Below the pieces are notes generated by a model that was given only the letters and a program-made list of their open reading frames with translations, did no database searches and had not been told where the DNA came from. 11,542 nt of DNA from Candidatus Kuenenia stuttgartensis (lineage in GTDB: Bacteria > Planctomycetota > Planctomycetia > Isosphaerales > Isosphaeraceae), in contig CAMBZY010000047.1 in the NCBI GenBank assembly GCA_945872325.1, positions 1-11,542 on the forward strand, read 5' to 3'. Position numbers and translations under genes: made by a program. Positions 5,986-11,542 of this stretch are shown one piece after another (within the stretch, counting starts at the first letter, position 1; each line of letters begins with the position of its first letter).

Positions 5986-7686
5986 TCATGGTTTGCTCGC
6001 AGGATTTGATGGAAAATTCCCGTGGAGTGTTTTGGGGTCGACCTGGAGAATCTCGAGAATCTGACTCTGTAATTTGTCCAGTCGTACGGGAATCGCTTGA
6101 TCTCGTGGAATCTTTTGCCTGTATTTGATCAAAATCGTGAGAATCAACTCCGCCAGATTCGGATCCATCGTCTCTTTGACAAGCGGATGAAGATTTTCCA
6201 GAAAACTGATCTCATTCCGATCCATACCTGCTAAAGCGGCCCCGACCACTTGCGATAACACCTCAAATTCAACCCCTCGCCCAGCTTTAGAAAGTGCGTT
6301 ACGAATCCAGGTCAATCGAAATCGGTCGGAATGCCTCACAAGGTCGCCAATAAGTTGCACATAAGCCCTCCATGCCCAGTCTTCCTCATCAGGGAAATAG
6401 CACGGGACGGCGAGCCAGGCAGCAAGCTGATCCTCTTCAACGGCCCTGATCTGGGCATATCGATATTGAGAATCAGCACCCGATTGCCTCGGCACCCGCT
6501 TCCAATCCGCCAACTCAGACGCCACAGGCCATACAGGCGATTTGGAATCTGGCAGATTCTCAGAGCTTTTGGCCTGGAACTTTCCGATGAACAGAGCTCG
6601 AATGGTGGCCCCCATCGTCAGAATTGCCCAGATTAACCAGCCTCTGCGAGATTTTGTTGAGACCGGCTTTAAAGTCTCTTTTCCCAATCCAAAGTTGCGG
6701 CTGGAAAATCGATTTGAAGGAGCCTCCATCTGGCGATTCGCAACCCTGCCTGGAACAGTCACATTCAGCCCAAGTTCATATCGCTGAATCAGTTCCAGCA
6801 CTTCTCGGGGATCCTGAGGCCGCGACTCGACCGATTTCTCGATCATCCAGTCGATCAAATCAGAAAGCCCCGTCGGGCAGTCGGGACGCAGCAGTCGGAC
6901 CGATGCTGGCCGATCGTGGATCTGTTTCATGGCGATGGCGTAGGGCGAATCTGCCATCAGAGGTGGACGGCCTGTGAGCAAATGATGGAAAGTCATGCCC
7001 AGAGAGTAGATATCGCTACGGGCGTCCACCAACTTGCCTTGAACCTGCTCAGGACTCATATACATCGGAGTTCCAAGCGTATACCCCGTTTGCGTCATTC
7101 GGGCCGATTCCGTCTGAGTGGTTCGGGCAAGCCCAAAATCAGCCACTTTGACCAGCCCTTTTTCTGTCACCATCAAATTTTCGGGCTTGATATCACGATG
7201 CACCAGACCGATTTCCGTGGCCGCCTGAAGCCCCTGACACGCCTGTTTCATCATCGAGAGACATTCAGATAAGGCAATCGGCCCTTCGGAATTCTTGATA
7301 CGCTCGCTCAAAATCTGGCCCAGATTCCGCCCTGAGACAAACTCCATCGCAATGTATGGCTGACTCCCCGTGGTTCCAAGTGCATATATATGAACCACAT
7401 TCGGATGATTCATCCGAGCAGCGATTCGAGCCTCAGCCTCGAATCTCAAAATGGCTTCATGACTCAGCGTTCTGCCCGAATTTAGAAACTTCAAGGCAAC
7501 CGATCGCCCAAGACTGATCTGACGGGCTCGATAAACAGTCCCCATTCCACCATGCCCAATCGACTCCTCCACCATAAAATCACCCAAAGTCCGGCCGATC
7601 CAGGGATCGTTGCCCTGACTTTCGGACGAAATCGGAGAATCATCTCCCAGTTCAGGGATCATTCTGGTGGGCTGGTCATCGATCAT
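5986..7686 (-). CDS. membrane-associated Ser/Thr protein kinase, PknB-like, with unknown C-terminal domain
   Basis: A Hanks-type eukaryotic-like kinase of 566 residues. The kinase domain runs from about 38 to 300: glycine loop GHGGMGTVY at 44-52, ATP lysine Lys66 in VALKFL, catalytic HRDIKPEN at 163-170 with Asp165, DFG at 183-185, activation-segment end GTPMYMSPEQ at 205-214 and the structural Asp225 in DARSDIYSLG. All catalytic residues are intact. A basic linker ending KSRRG leads to a hydrophobic stretch at about 349-368 that may be a membrane segment, although Arg363 lies within it. The remaining 200 residues are mostly helical in appearance and match no domain I recognise; there are no PASTA, WD40 or TPR repeats. 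If the segment spans the membrane, this part is outside the cytoplasm and may be a sensor. Downstream on the same strand come the FHA-GAF phosphatase and the FAD dehydrogenase. The ATG at 7686 has no evident ribosome-binding site. Confidence 0.94.
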   Translation of the reverse strand: MIDDQPTRMIPELGDDSPISSESQGNDPWIGRTLGDFMVEESIGHGGMGTVYRARQISLGRSVALKFLNSGRTLSHEAILRFEAEARIAARMNHPNVVHIYALGTTGSQPYIAMEFVSGRNLGQILSERIKNSEGPIALSECLSMMKQACQGLQAATEIGLVHRDIKPENLMVTEKGLVKVADFGLARTTQTESARMTQTGYTLGTPMYMSPEQVQGKLVDARSDIYSLGMTFHHLLTGRPPLMADSPYAIAMKQIHDRPASVRLLRPDCPTGLSDLIDWMIEKSVESRPQDPREVLELIQRYELGLNVTVPGRVANRQMEAPSNRFSSRNFGLGKETLKPVSTKSRRGWLIWAILTMGATIRALFIGKFQAKSSENLPDSKSPVWPVASELADWKRVPRQSGADSQYRYAQIRAVEEDQLAAWLAVPCYFPDEEDWAWRAYVQLIGDLVRHSDRFRLTWIRNALSKAGRGVEFEVLSQVVGAALAGMDRNEISFLENLHPLVKETMDPNLAELILTILIKYRQKIPRDQAIPVRLDKLQSQILEILQVDPKTLHGNFPSNPASKP

Positions 7687-7753
7687 AATTTTAGGATCTA
7701 CGCACTATCAGAGCTTATTCAGGGTAGGAAATGGATGGAGGACCTCTCGATAA

Positions 7754-7782
7754 AGTATGATTGGTAGAGTGAATCGAGACAA
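7754..7782 (-). promoter_or_regulatory. candidate promoter for the kinase-phosphatase-dehydrogenase operon
   Basis: Read on the minus strand, TTGTCT (7782-7777) and CATACT (7759-7754) are separated by 17 bases and lie about 70 bases before the kinase start. Four of six positions match in each consensus box. The position is right for the first gene of the putative operon, but the match is modest. Confidence 0.22.
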
Positions 7783-7796
7783 GCGATTGGCAAAAT

Positions 7797-7811
7797 AAAA
7801 ATGACATTTTT
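7797..7811. promoter_or_regulatory. 15-bp AT-rich dyad in the divergent promoter gap
   Basis: AAAAATG and CATTTTT are perfect 7-bp arms around a single central A. The one-base centre is too short for an RNA hairpin loop without breaking pairs, so if functional it is more likely a protein-binding site. It lies 15 bases before the candidate promoter of the kinase and just ahead of the 18-bp palindrome. AT-rich chance symmetry is possible. Confidence 0.3.
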
Positions 7812-7833
7812 GAAGATTGACAGAAGAAATACG

Positions 7834-7851
7834 AAGGTCAATGTTGACCTT
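7834..7851. promoter_or_regulatory. 18-bp palindromic operator-like site
   Basis: AAGGTCAATGTTGACCTT consists of perfect 8-bp arms around a central TG. The right arm contains TTGACC, which also serves as the -35 box of the candidate promoter of the secreted-protein gene. This arrangement is what a dimeric helix-turn-helix repressor or activator site looks like. No regulator gene is in the window, so the binding protein is unknown. The symmetry is directly visible; the regulatory role is inferred. Confidence 0.5.
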
Positions 7852-7872
7852 ATTCATGGAACCTAAGAGAAT
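7844..7872 (+). promoter_or_regulatory. candidate promoter for the secreted-protein gene
   Basis: TTGACC at 7844-7849 and GAGAAT at 7867-7872 stand 17 bases apart, with five of six and four of six consensus positions matched. Transcription would begin near 7880, giving a leader of about 70 bases before the ATG at 7952. The -35 box lies inside the 18-bp palindrome, so a bound protein would be expected to affect initiation. Confidence 0.3.
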
Positions 7873-7937
7873 GAACTTATTCAGATGTGATGTTTTCCGG
7901 CATTTTCATAAAGATGCTGGGCAAACCCGCTCCATAA

Positions 7938-7944
7938 AAGGTGA
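7938..7944 (+). promoter_or_regulatory. ribosome-binding site that fixes the secreted-protein start
   Basis: AAGGTGA stands 7 bases before the ATG at 7952. It is one of the best Shine-Dalgarno matches in the window and supports this ATG over an upstream in-frame TTG at 7817. Starting at 7952 also puts a signal peptide exactly at the N-terminus. Confidence 0.7.
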
Positions 7945-7951
7945 CTTGAAC

Positions 7952-8710
7952 ATGCGACGAATTGCAAAAGCGTTTACCATACTTGCCGCAATTTGCCTGA
8001 TCTGTTCATTCACACAGATCAGTCAGGCACAACAGCAAAACCTGGCTTCAAGCAACTTGCCCAACTTTGGCCTGAACGGGCCGGGCTGGGCTGAGGTGTT
8101 GAGCGTGACCCCAAAATGGGTTGTCCTGCAGGCTGCTGATGGTCGACAGTACCCCGTTTCAGCCTCTGCACTCGGCAGATTCATCGTCCGCTGGCCGATC
8201 CTTCCCACCATGGTTTCCGCCACTGCGGTGGTCGAAGCCGAAGGGCAAAGCCCGTCTGTGAATACAGTTCTGACCAATTATGTAGAAGTTTACGAAGGTG
8301 CGGCCAGATCGTTCGTTTCGCAGACTTACATCACGCCCACCGACGCTGGAATCCTTCGCCAGTACGACGCCACCTACACCTTCGGGTTCGACTCCATGAA
8401 CCAGTTCTGGTCCATGTATCCCAGCCAGCCAGCCGTGGCCATGCAAAATGTTCCGCTCCTGACATACATCGTCGCCCCCGTCGTCAACATCTTCCCGCTC
8501 ATGCTGGGCACTCCATCAAATCAAGCAGTTCGCATCGCGCCTGCAAACGGACAAGCCTATCGCATGACCAGAATCGTGGTCGGATCCATCGATCAACTTC
8601 GTCCCGGCGACCTCGTCTACGCAGTTCCAGCCGACGCCAATACCAAAGGCATGGCCCTTTCGGTGATGATCGTTTACAAGAAGGATTATCCGGTCGTCAC
8701 CCACAATTAA
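7952..8710 (+). CDS. secreted protein of unknown family with Sec signal peptide
   Basis: A 252-residue protein that I do not recognise. It begins MRRIAKAF, followed by a hydrophobic core to about residue 20 and a likely signal peptidase I site after ISQA at residue 26, leaving a mature protein of about 226 residues. The mature part has no cysteine and no further membrane segment, so it is probably soluble in the periplasm or outside the cell. It begins with a short Gln/Asn/Ser-rich stretch. Then comes a beta-rich region with WAEVLSVTPKWVVLQAADG near 45-63, alternating hydrophobic strands and several aromatic residues. Near the C-terminus is IDQLRPGDLVYAVPAD, which looks like a beta-hairpin of a barrel or sandwich. 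No catalytic motif stands out. It is transcribed divergently from the kinase and converges, 20 bases apart, with the squalene-cyclase-like gene. An upstream in-frame TTG at 7817 would add 45 residues ahead of the signal peptide and is unlikely. Confidence 0.85.
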   Translation: MRRIAKAFTILAAICLICSFTQISQAQQQNLASSNLPNFGLNGPGWAEVLSVTPKWVVLQAADGRQYPVSASALGRFIVRWPILPTMVSATAVVEAEGQSPSVNTVLTNYVEVYEGAARSFVSQTYITPTDAGILRQYDATYTFGFDSMNQFWSMYPSQPAVAMQNVPLLTYIVAPVVNIFPLMLGTPSNQAVRIAPANGQAYRMTRIVVGSIDQLRPGDLVYAVPADANTKGMALSVMIVYKKDYPVVTHN

Positions 8711-8730
8711 TCATCGAGCCTTGAGATTGT

Positions 8731-10311
8731 TCATTTGGCCTCTTTCATACCCTTGACGGAATTGCCGCTCTCGGCCACCTGATAAAGTGGCAGATGCCTG
8801 TAATAAACCTCTAAAGTCAACAGGCCAAGCGATGTCTGCATCATCGGGCCAGCCACCCTGCCCCACCGATCCATCGATGGCTCAAGGCTTTGCCAACTCC
8901 CTGAAGCATGGCCTCCGACAACCTGCTCCTTGATCAATCGTTCGCGAATGATCGGATTCCATTTCGTCCACATCTTACCTCCTGAATTGTGAATCAGCTG
9001 CGTCGCATAATACCAGTAATAATAATTCCGAACCTCCATTGATCGCTGGACTTCCTCAAAAACCAGCTGAATTCCCTTCGACATCCCCCGATCCTTCGGC
9101 CCATCACCAAACAACTGCCTGCAGAGCAAGGCCTCAGCCGTCATCACCGGCGAGGCTGGCCGCATCGGCATATAGGCATAAGTGCTACCGTCACGAGATG
9201 TTTGGGCTGCCGTCAGCCATCGACGAGACATGGTCATGGTCGATTTCGGAATGTTCAGGCCAGAAACCCTCGCACTTCGCAACGCCATCACCTGCCACCC
9301 ATAAACCGACGTATCCCCTGCCTGACCAGGCGCATATCTCCACCCACCATCCTGCCGATTCTGCGCACTCACAATATACTGAGCCGCCCGCTTTGCAGCT
9401 GGTATCCATGAACCTTTCGGTTGCAGCGCCGAAGCCTCGCAAAGAGTGATTGTGACAATCGCATGTGCATACATATGATAATGCGTAGGAGCATCGTCCG
9501 GCATCACCCGACCATTTTTATCGACCCTTGACTGTAACCATTCCAAGCCTTTTTTCAGAACTTTTTCATATGGCCCTGGTTCATCCGGAATATGCCCGGC
9601 GGCGAGAAATGGAAGTATCGCCAGCCCTGTTGCAGCCTCAAAACTTTCAATTTGGACCCTACCACATTCAAGGTTCCCACAAACTGAACCCGGGCTCATA
9701 CTCCACGAACCATCCTCTTTCTGGTGCTTTGAGAGCCATTCCAAGCCTCTGGACACCGACTTTTCACTCTCCGTAGTACCACCCTCACTTTTAATCAGCT
9801 TTTCTTTCATCCCTGGTGCTCGCGAAGATAATGCGGACGCTGACCACTGTCTGGCCACCATGGCCTGCATGCTTAATTTCGCTTCAGGCATCTCCAACTG
9901 ACCTGACATATCTGGCAAACTTGTGGCTGGCCTTAATGTCACTTCAGGAGTTGCAGCCGGTATCTCCGAAGAATTCGTCGTGGCTTCGTTGGCCGGAATC
10001 AAAGCCTCTTCCAATTCCAATCCTTTATCTAAACCATCGATTTTCGTGAATTCCATCGGCTGACCAATATCCCCTCGACCAGCGAAAAAACTCTGGCCAG
10101 GGCTGTTTTCAATCACTTCGAAATAAACCAGTAAAAACGCCGATACGACTACCAAATGCAACATGGCGCTCAGTATCAATGAAATCAGGTTATAAATAAA
10201 AAGCCGACCCGTTATTTTTTTAACTGGCTTTTCAACGTCAGTTGGTTCAACCACAATTTGAATGGGACTGATTTCGGCTTCATCCGTCACATCCAAATTC
10301 AGGATATCCAT
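8731..10311 (-). CDS. membrane-anchored squalene-cyclase/prenyltransferase-like repeat protein
   Basis: A 526-residue protein with a cytoplasmic N-terminus, one membrane segment at about 42-64 preceded by the basic stretch KPVKKITGR, a Pro/Glu/Ala-rich linker at about 70-180 and an alpha-alpha toroid domain at about 183-510. The toroid repeats include GLEWLSKHQKEDGSW at 189-203, GLEWLQSRVDKNG at 255-267, AQYIVSAQNRQDGGW at 310-324 and RRWLTAAQTSRDGS at 363-376. Two of them carry QW-type motifs (Q-x-x-x-G-x-W or longer). The DXDD acid motif of squalene-hopene cyclases is absent, so terpene cyclisation is not expected. By the positive-inside rule the toroid lies outside the cytoplasm, where Cys211 and Cys216 could form a disulfide. 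Such proteins are frequent in planctomycetes, and their role is unknown to me. The ATG at 10311 is supported by AAAGG 8 bases before it (spacing counted from the last G: 7). It lies downstream of the Mrp gene but is separated from it by a terminator. Confidence 0.88.
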   Translation of the reverse strand: MDILNLDVTDEAEISPIQIVVEPTDVEKPVKKITGRLFIYNLISLILSAMLHLVVVSAFLLVYFEVIENSPGQSFFAGRGDIGQPMEFTKIDGLDKGLELEEALIPANEATTNSSEIPAATPEVTLRPATSLPDMSGQLEMPEAKLSMQAMVARQWSASALSSRAPGMKEKLIKSEGGTTESEKSVSRGLEWLSKHQKEDGSWSMSPGSVCGNLECGRVQIESFEAATGLAILPFLAAGHIPDEPGPYEKVLKKGLEWLQSRVDKNGRVMPDDAPTHYHMYAHAIVTITLCEASALQPKGSWIPAAKRAAQYIVSAQNRQDGGWRYAPGQAGDTSVYGWQVMALRSARVSGLNIPKSTMTMSRRWLTAAQTSRDGSTYAYMPMRPASPVMTAEALLCRQLFGDGPKDRGMSKGIQLVFEEVQRSMEVRNYYYWYYATQLIHNSGGKMWTKWNPIIRERLIKEQVVGGHASGSWQSLEPSMDRWGRVAGPMMQTSLGLLTLEVYYRHLPLYQVAESGNSVKGMKEAK

Positions 10312-10357
10312 GATGCTGCCTTTGATCAGATCCAGTCAACGCGGATTTCGAACCTCT

Positions 10358-10363
10358 ATTATC
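10358..10363 (-). promoter_or_regulatory. candidate -10 box for the squalene-cyclase-like gene
   Basis: Read on the minus strand this is GATAAT, within AGGATAATAG, about 47 bases before the ATG at 10311. It lies between the Mrp terminator and the gene, where a new promoter is needed. No good -35 box lies at 16-18 bases, so the call is tentative. Confidence 0.25.
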
Positions 10364-10404
10364 CTATCAGAATTAGGCGTTGATTCGTATGTATCAAATT
10401 GATT

Positions 10405-10452
10405 AAAACAAAAAAACGGCCAGCATACTGGAAAAATTCCAGATAACTGGCC
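10405..10452 (-). terminator. intrinsic terminator after the Mrp-family gene
   Basis: On the minus strand, about 28 bases after the Mrp stop codon, a nested hairpin forms. GGCCAG (10418-10423) pairs with CTGGCC (10447-10452), and inside it CTGGAA (10428-10433) pairs with TTCCAG (10437-10442), with a 4-by-4 internal loop and a 3-base apex. The A-rich run at 10405-10416 reads as T7-G-T4 on the minus strand, directly after the stem. This is the only canonical intrinsic terminator I could find in the window. Confidence 0.8.
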
Positions 10453-10480
10453 TGTTTCATATCACTCAAGACTCTTTAAA

Positions 10481-11539
10481 TCAGCTCAGAATCTGAAGTG
10501 TTGGCATCTTCGGTTTTTGAATATTCTGAATGCTGATCTGTGCTGCCAGCCGTTCGACGATGCCTAGCAAAGGCATTCTCGAAGCGGAGTGTTCATCGAA
10601 CACGGACCCCGCCTTGCCAGCATCACCCTTCTCTCGAATGGTGGCCATCATCGGCAGTTCGCCCAGGAATGGGATACCCATTTCCTCAGCCTTTCGGGCG
10701 GCACCTCCACGACCAAAAATCTCGCCCGACATATTTTCAACCATGCCCAGAACTGGCACTTTCAATTGACGGAACATGGTAATCGCCCGGACTGCATCCA
10801 GCAGGGCCACAGCCTGTGGAGTACACACAACCACTGCCCCCGTTAGAGGCAAGGCCTGTGCCAGACTCAACGGAACGTCGCCGGTGCCCGGTGGAAGGTC
10901 GATCACCAGGTAGTCAAGCTCGCCCCACTCCACCTGATGGAGAAATTGCTGGATCACACCGTGAAGCATCGGCCCACGCATGATCACGGCCCGTTCAGGC
11001 TCCAGCAGGAATCCCATCGACATCACTTTCAGCCCAGCCGCTTCAATCGGCATGATCCGCTCGCCCATCGCCATCGGCCGCCCAGTGGCCCCGACCAGGT
11101 GGGGAATTGACGGGCCGTAAATGTCGGCGTCCATCAACCCTACGGTCGATCCGTACTGCTTCAGACCAAGTGCGATCGAGGCTGCCAGTGTACTCTTGCC
11201 AACTCCGCCCTTGCCAGAACCCACAGCGATCACATTCTTTACGCCAGGAATATCGCCCTTCTCGCGAGCCGTTTTGCCTCTGACTTCGGCCGTCAGATTG
11301 ATCGAGATCGTTTTGATCGACTCCGGCAAACGACTTCGCAGAGCCGTCTCCACCTCACGCTTGATCTGCTCTTTCATCGGGCATGCAGGCGTTGTCAGAT
11401 TCACAGTAAGACTGACACTGTCAGAGCTTACAACAATATCCCGAATCATGCCAAGGTCGGTCAGGTCGCGGTGAAGGTCCGGATCTTTAACGCCCTTGAG
11501 GGCTGCGATCACGTCTTGTTGGGTCAAAGCGTTGGCCAT
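10481..11539 (-). CDS. Mrp/ApbC-family P-loop ATPase, Fe-S cluster carrier-like, lacking CXXC
   Basis: A cytoplasmic 352-residue protein of the Mrp/NBP35 group, whose members bind and transfer Fe-S clusters. Residues 1-85 form a MIP18/DUF59 domain, with DPDLHRDLTDLGMI at 19-32 and TTPACPMKEQI at 49-59. The ATPase domain follows: deviant Walker A GKGGVGKST at 109-117, DADIYGPSIPHL at 137-148, DLPPGTGD at 214-221 and CTPQAVALLDA at 239-249. In most family members a CXXC metal-binding pair follows GMVENMS. Here NMSGEIFGRGG (269-279) runs straight on, with the loop shortened and both cysteines gone; only Cys53 and Cys239 remain in the whole protein. Family membership is firm, but Fe-S carriage by the usual bridged-dimer route is doubtful. 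The ATG at 11539 gives a normal N-terminus; only three bases upstream are visible, so the ribosome-binding site cannot be judged. The gene ends at a clear terminator. Confidence 0.92.
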   Translation of the reverse strand: MANALTQQDVIAALKGVKDPDLHRDLTDLGMIRDIVVSSDSVSLTVNLTTPACPMKEQIKREVETALRSRLPESIKTISINLTAEVRGKTAREKGDIPGVKNVIAVGSGKGGVGKSTLAASIALGLKQYGSTVGLMDADIYGPSIPHLVGATGRPMAMGERIMPIEAAGLKVMSMGFLLEPERAVIMRGPMLHGVIQQFLHQVEWGELDYLVIDLPPGTGDVPLSLAQALPLTGAVVVCTPQAVALLDAVRAITMFRQLKVPVLGMVENMSGEIFGRGGAARKAEEMGIPFLGELPMMATIREKGDAGKAGSVFDEHSASRMPLLGIVERLAAQISIQNIQKPKMPTLQILS

Positions 11540-11542
11540 GGT

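Noticed and set aside
7817..7951. N-terminal extension of the secreted protein from a TTG at 7817
   Set aside because: It has no ribosome-binding site, overlaps the palindrome and candidate promoter, and would bury the signal peptide 45 residues inside the protein.
8731..10311. Squalene-hopene cyclase enzyme
   Set aside because: The repeat fold fits, but the DXDD catalytic motif is missing and the protein is only a partial toroid on a membrane anchor.

Overview
The window reads as a bacterial chromosomal segment, most likely from the phylum Planctomycetota. This is inferred from gene content: a membrane-anchored Ser/Thr kinase beside an FHA-GAF-PPM phosphatase, a membrane-tethered squalene-cyclase-like repeat protein of the type common in planctomycetes, widely spaced genes and weak ribosome-binding sites. 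I cannot name a genus with confidence. There is no tRNA, rRNA, CRISPR array, transposase or phage gene in view.

Layout, left to right. Positions 1-385 are non-coding and hold a CTAG-rich repeat block: three identical 41-bp tandem units, a fourth altered unit, then inverted and decayed copies. Around the switch in orientation lies a perfect 16-bp inverted repeat. A NifS/IscS-type cysteine desulfurase follows on the minus strand (386-1546). A class I SAM methyltransferase lies divergently on the plus strand (about 1787-2494). Next come three minus-strand genes that may be one operon, read right to left: a Ser/Thr kinase with a membrane segment (7686-5986), an FHA-GAF-PP2C/SpoIIE-type phosphatase (5891-4131) and a COG2509-like FAD-dependent dehydrogenase (4091-2505). 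A plus-strand secreted protein of unknown family (7952-8710) starts from a regulatory-looking gap carrying two dyad-symmetric sites. A minus-strand membrane-anchored squalene-cyclase-like toroid protein (10311-8731) follows. Last is an Mrp/ApbC-family P-loop ATPase (11539-10481), ended by a clear intrinsic terminator.

How the genes may work together. The kinase and phosphatase form a plausible reversible phosphorylation module: the phosphatase's FHA domain could read phosphothreonine made by the kinase, and its GAF domain could sense a ligand. Co-transcription with the FAD enzyme would suggest a redox link, but that is inference. The cysteine desulfurase and the Mrp protein are both tied by family to Fe-S cluster assembly, yet they are 9 kb apart, and the Mrp protein lacks the usual CXXC metal site.

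Most of the window is ordinary core or accessory gene content. The points most worth a second look are the repeat block, the kinase-phosphatase-oxidoreductase cluster, the Mrp protein without CXXC, the 18-bp palindrome ahead of the secreted protein, and the uncharacterised C-terminal domain of the kinase. I did not find convincing evidence of a wholly new defence or mobile system.
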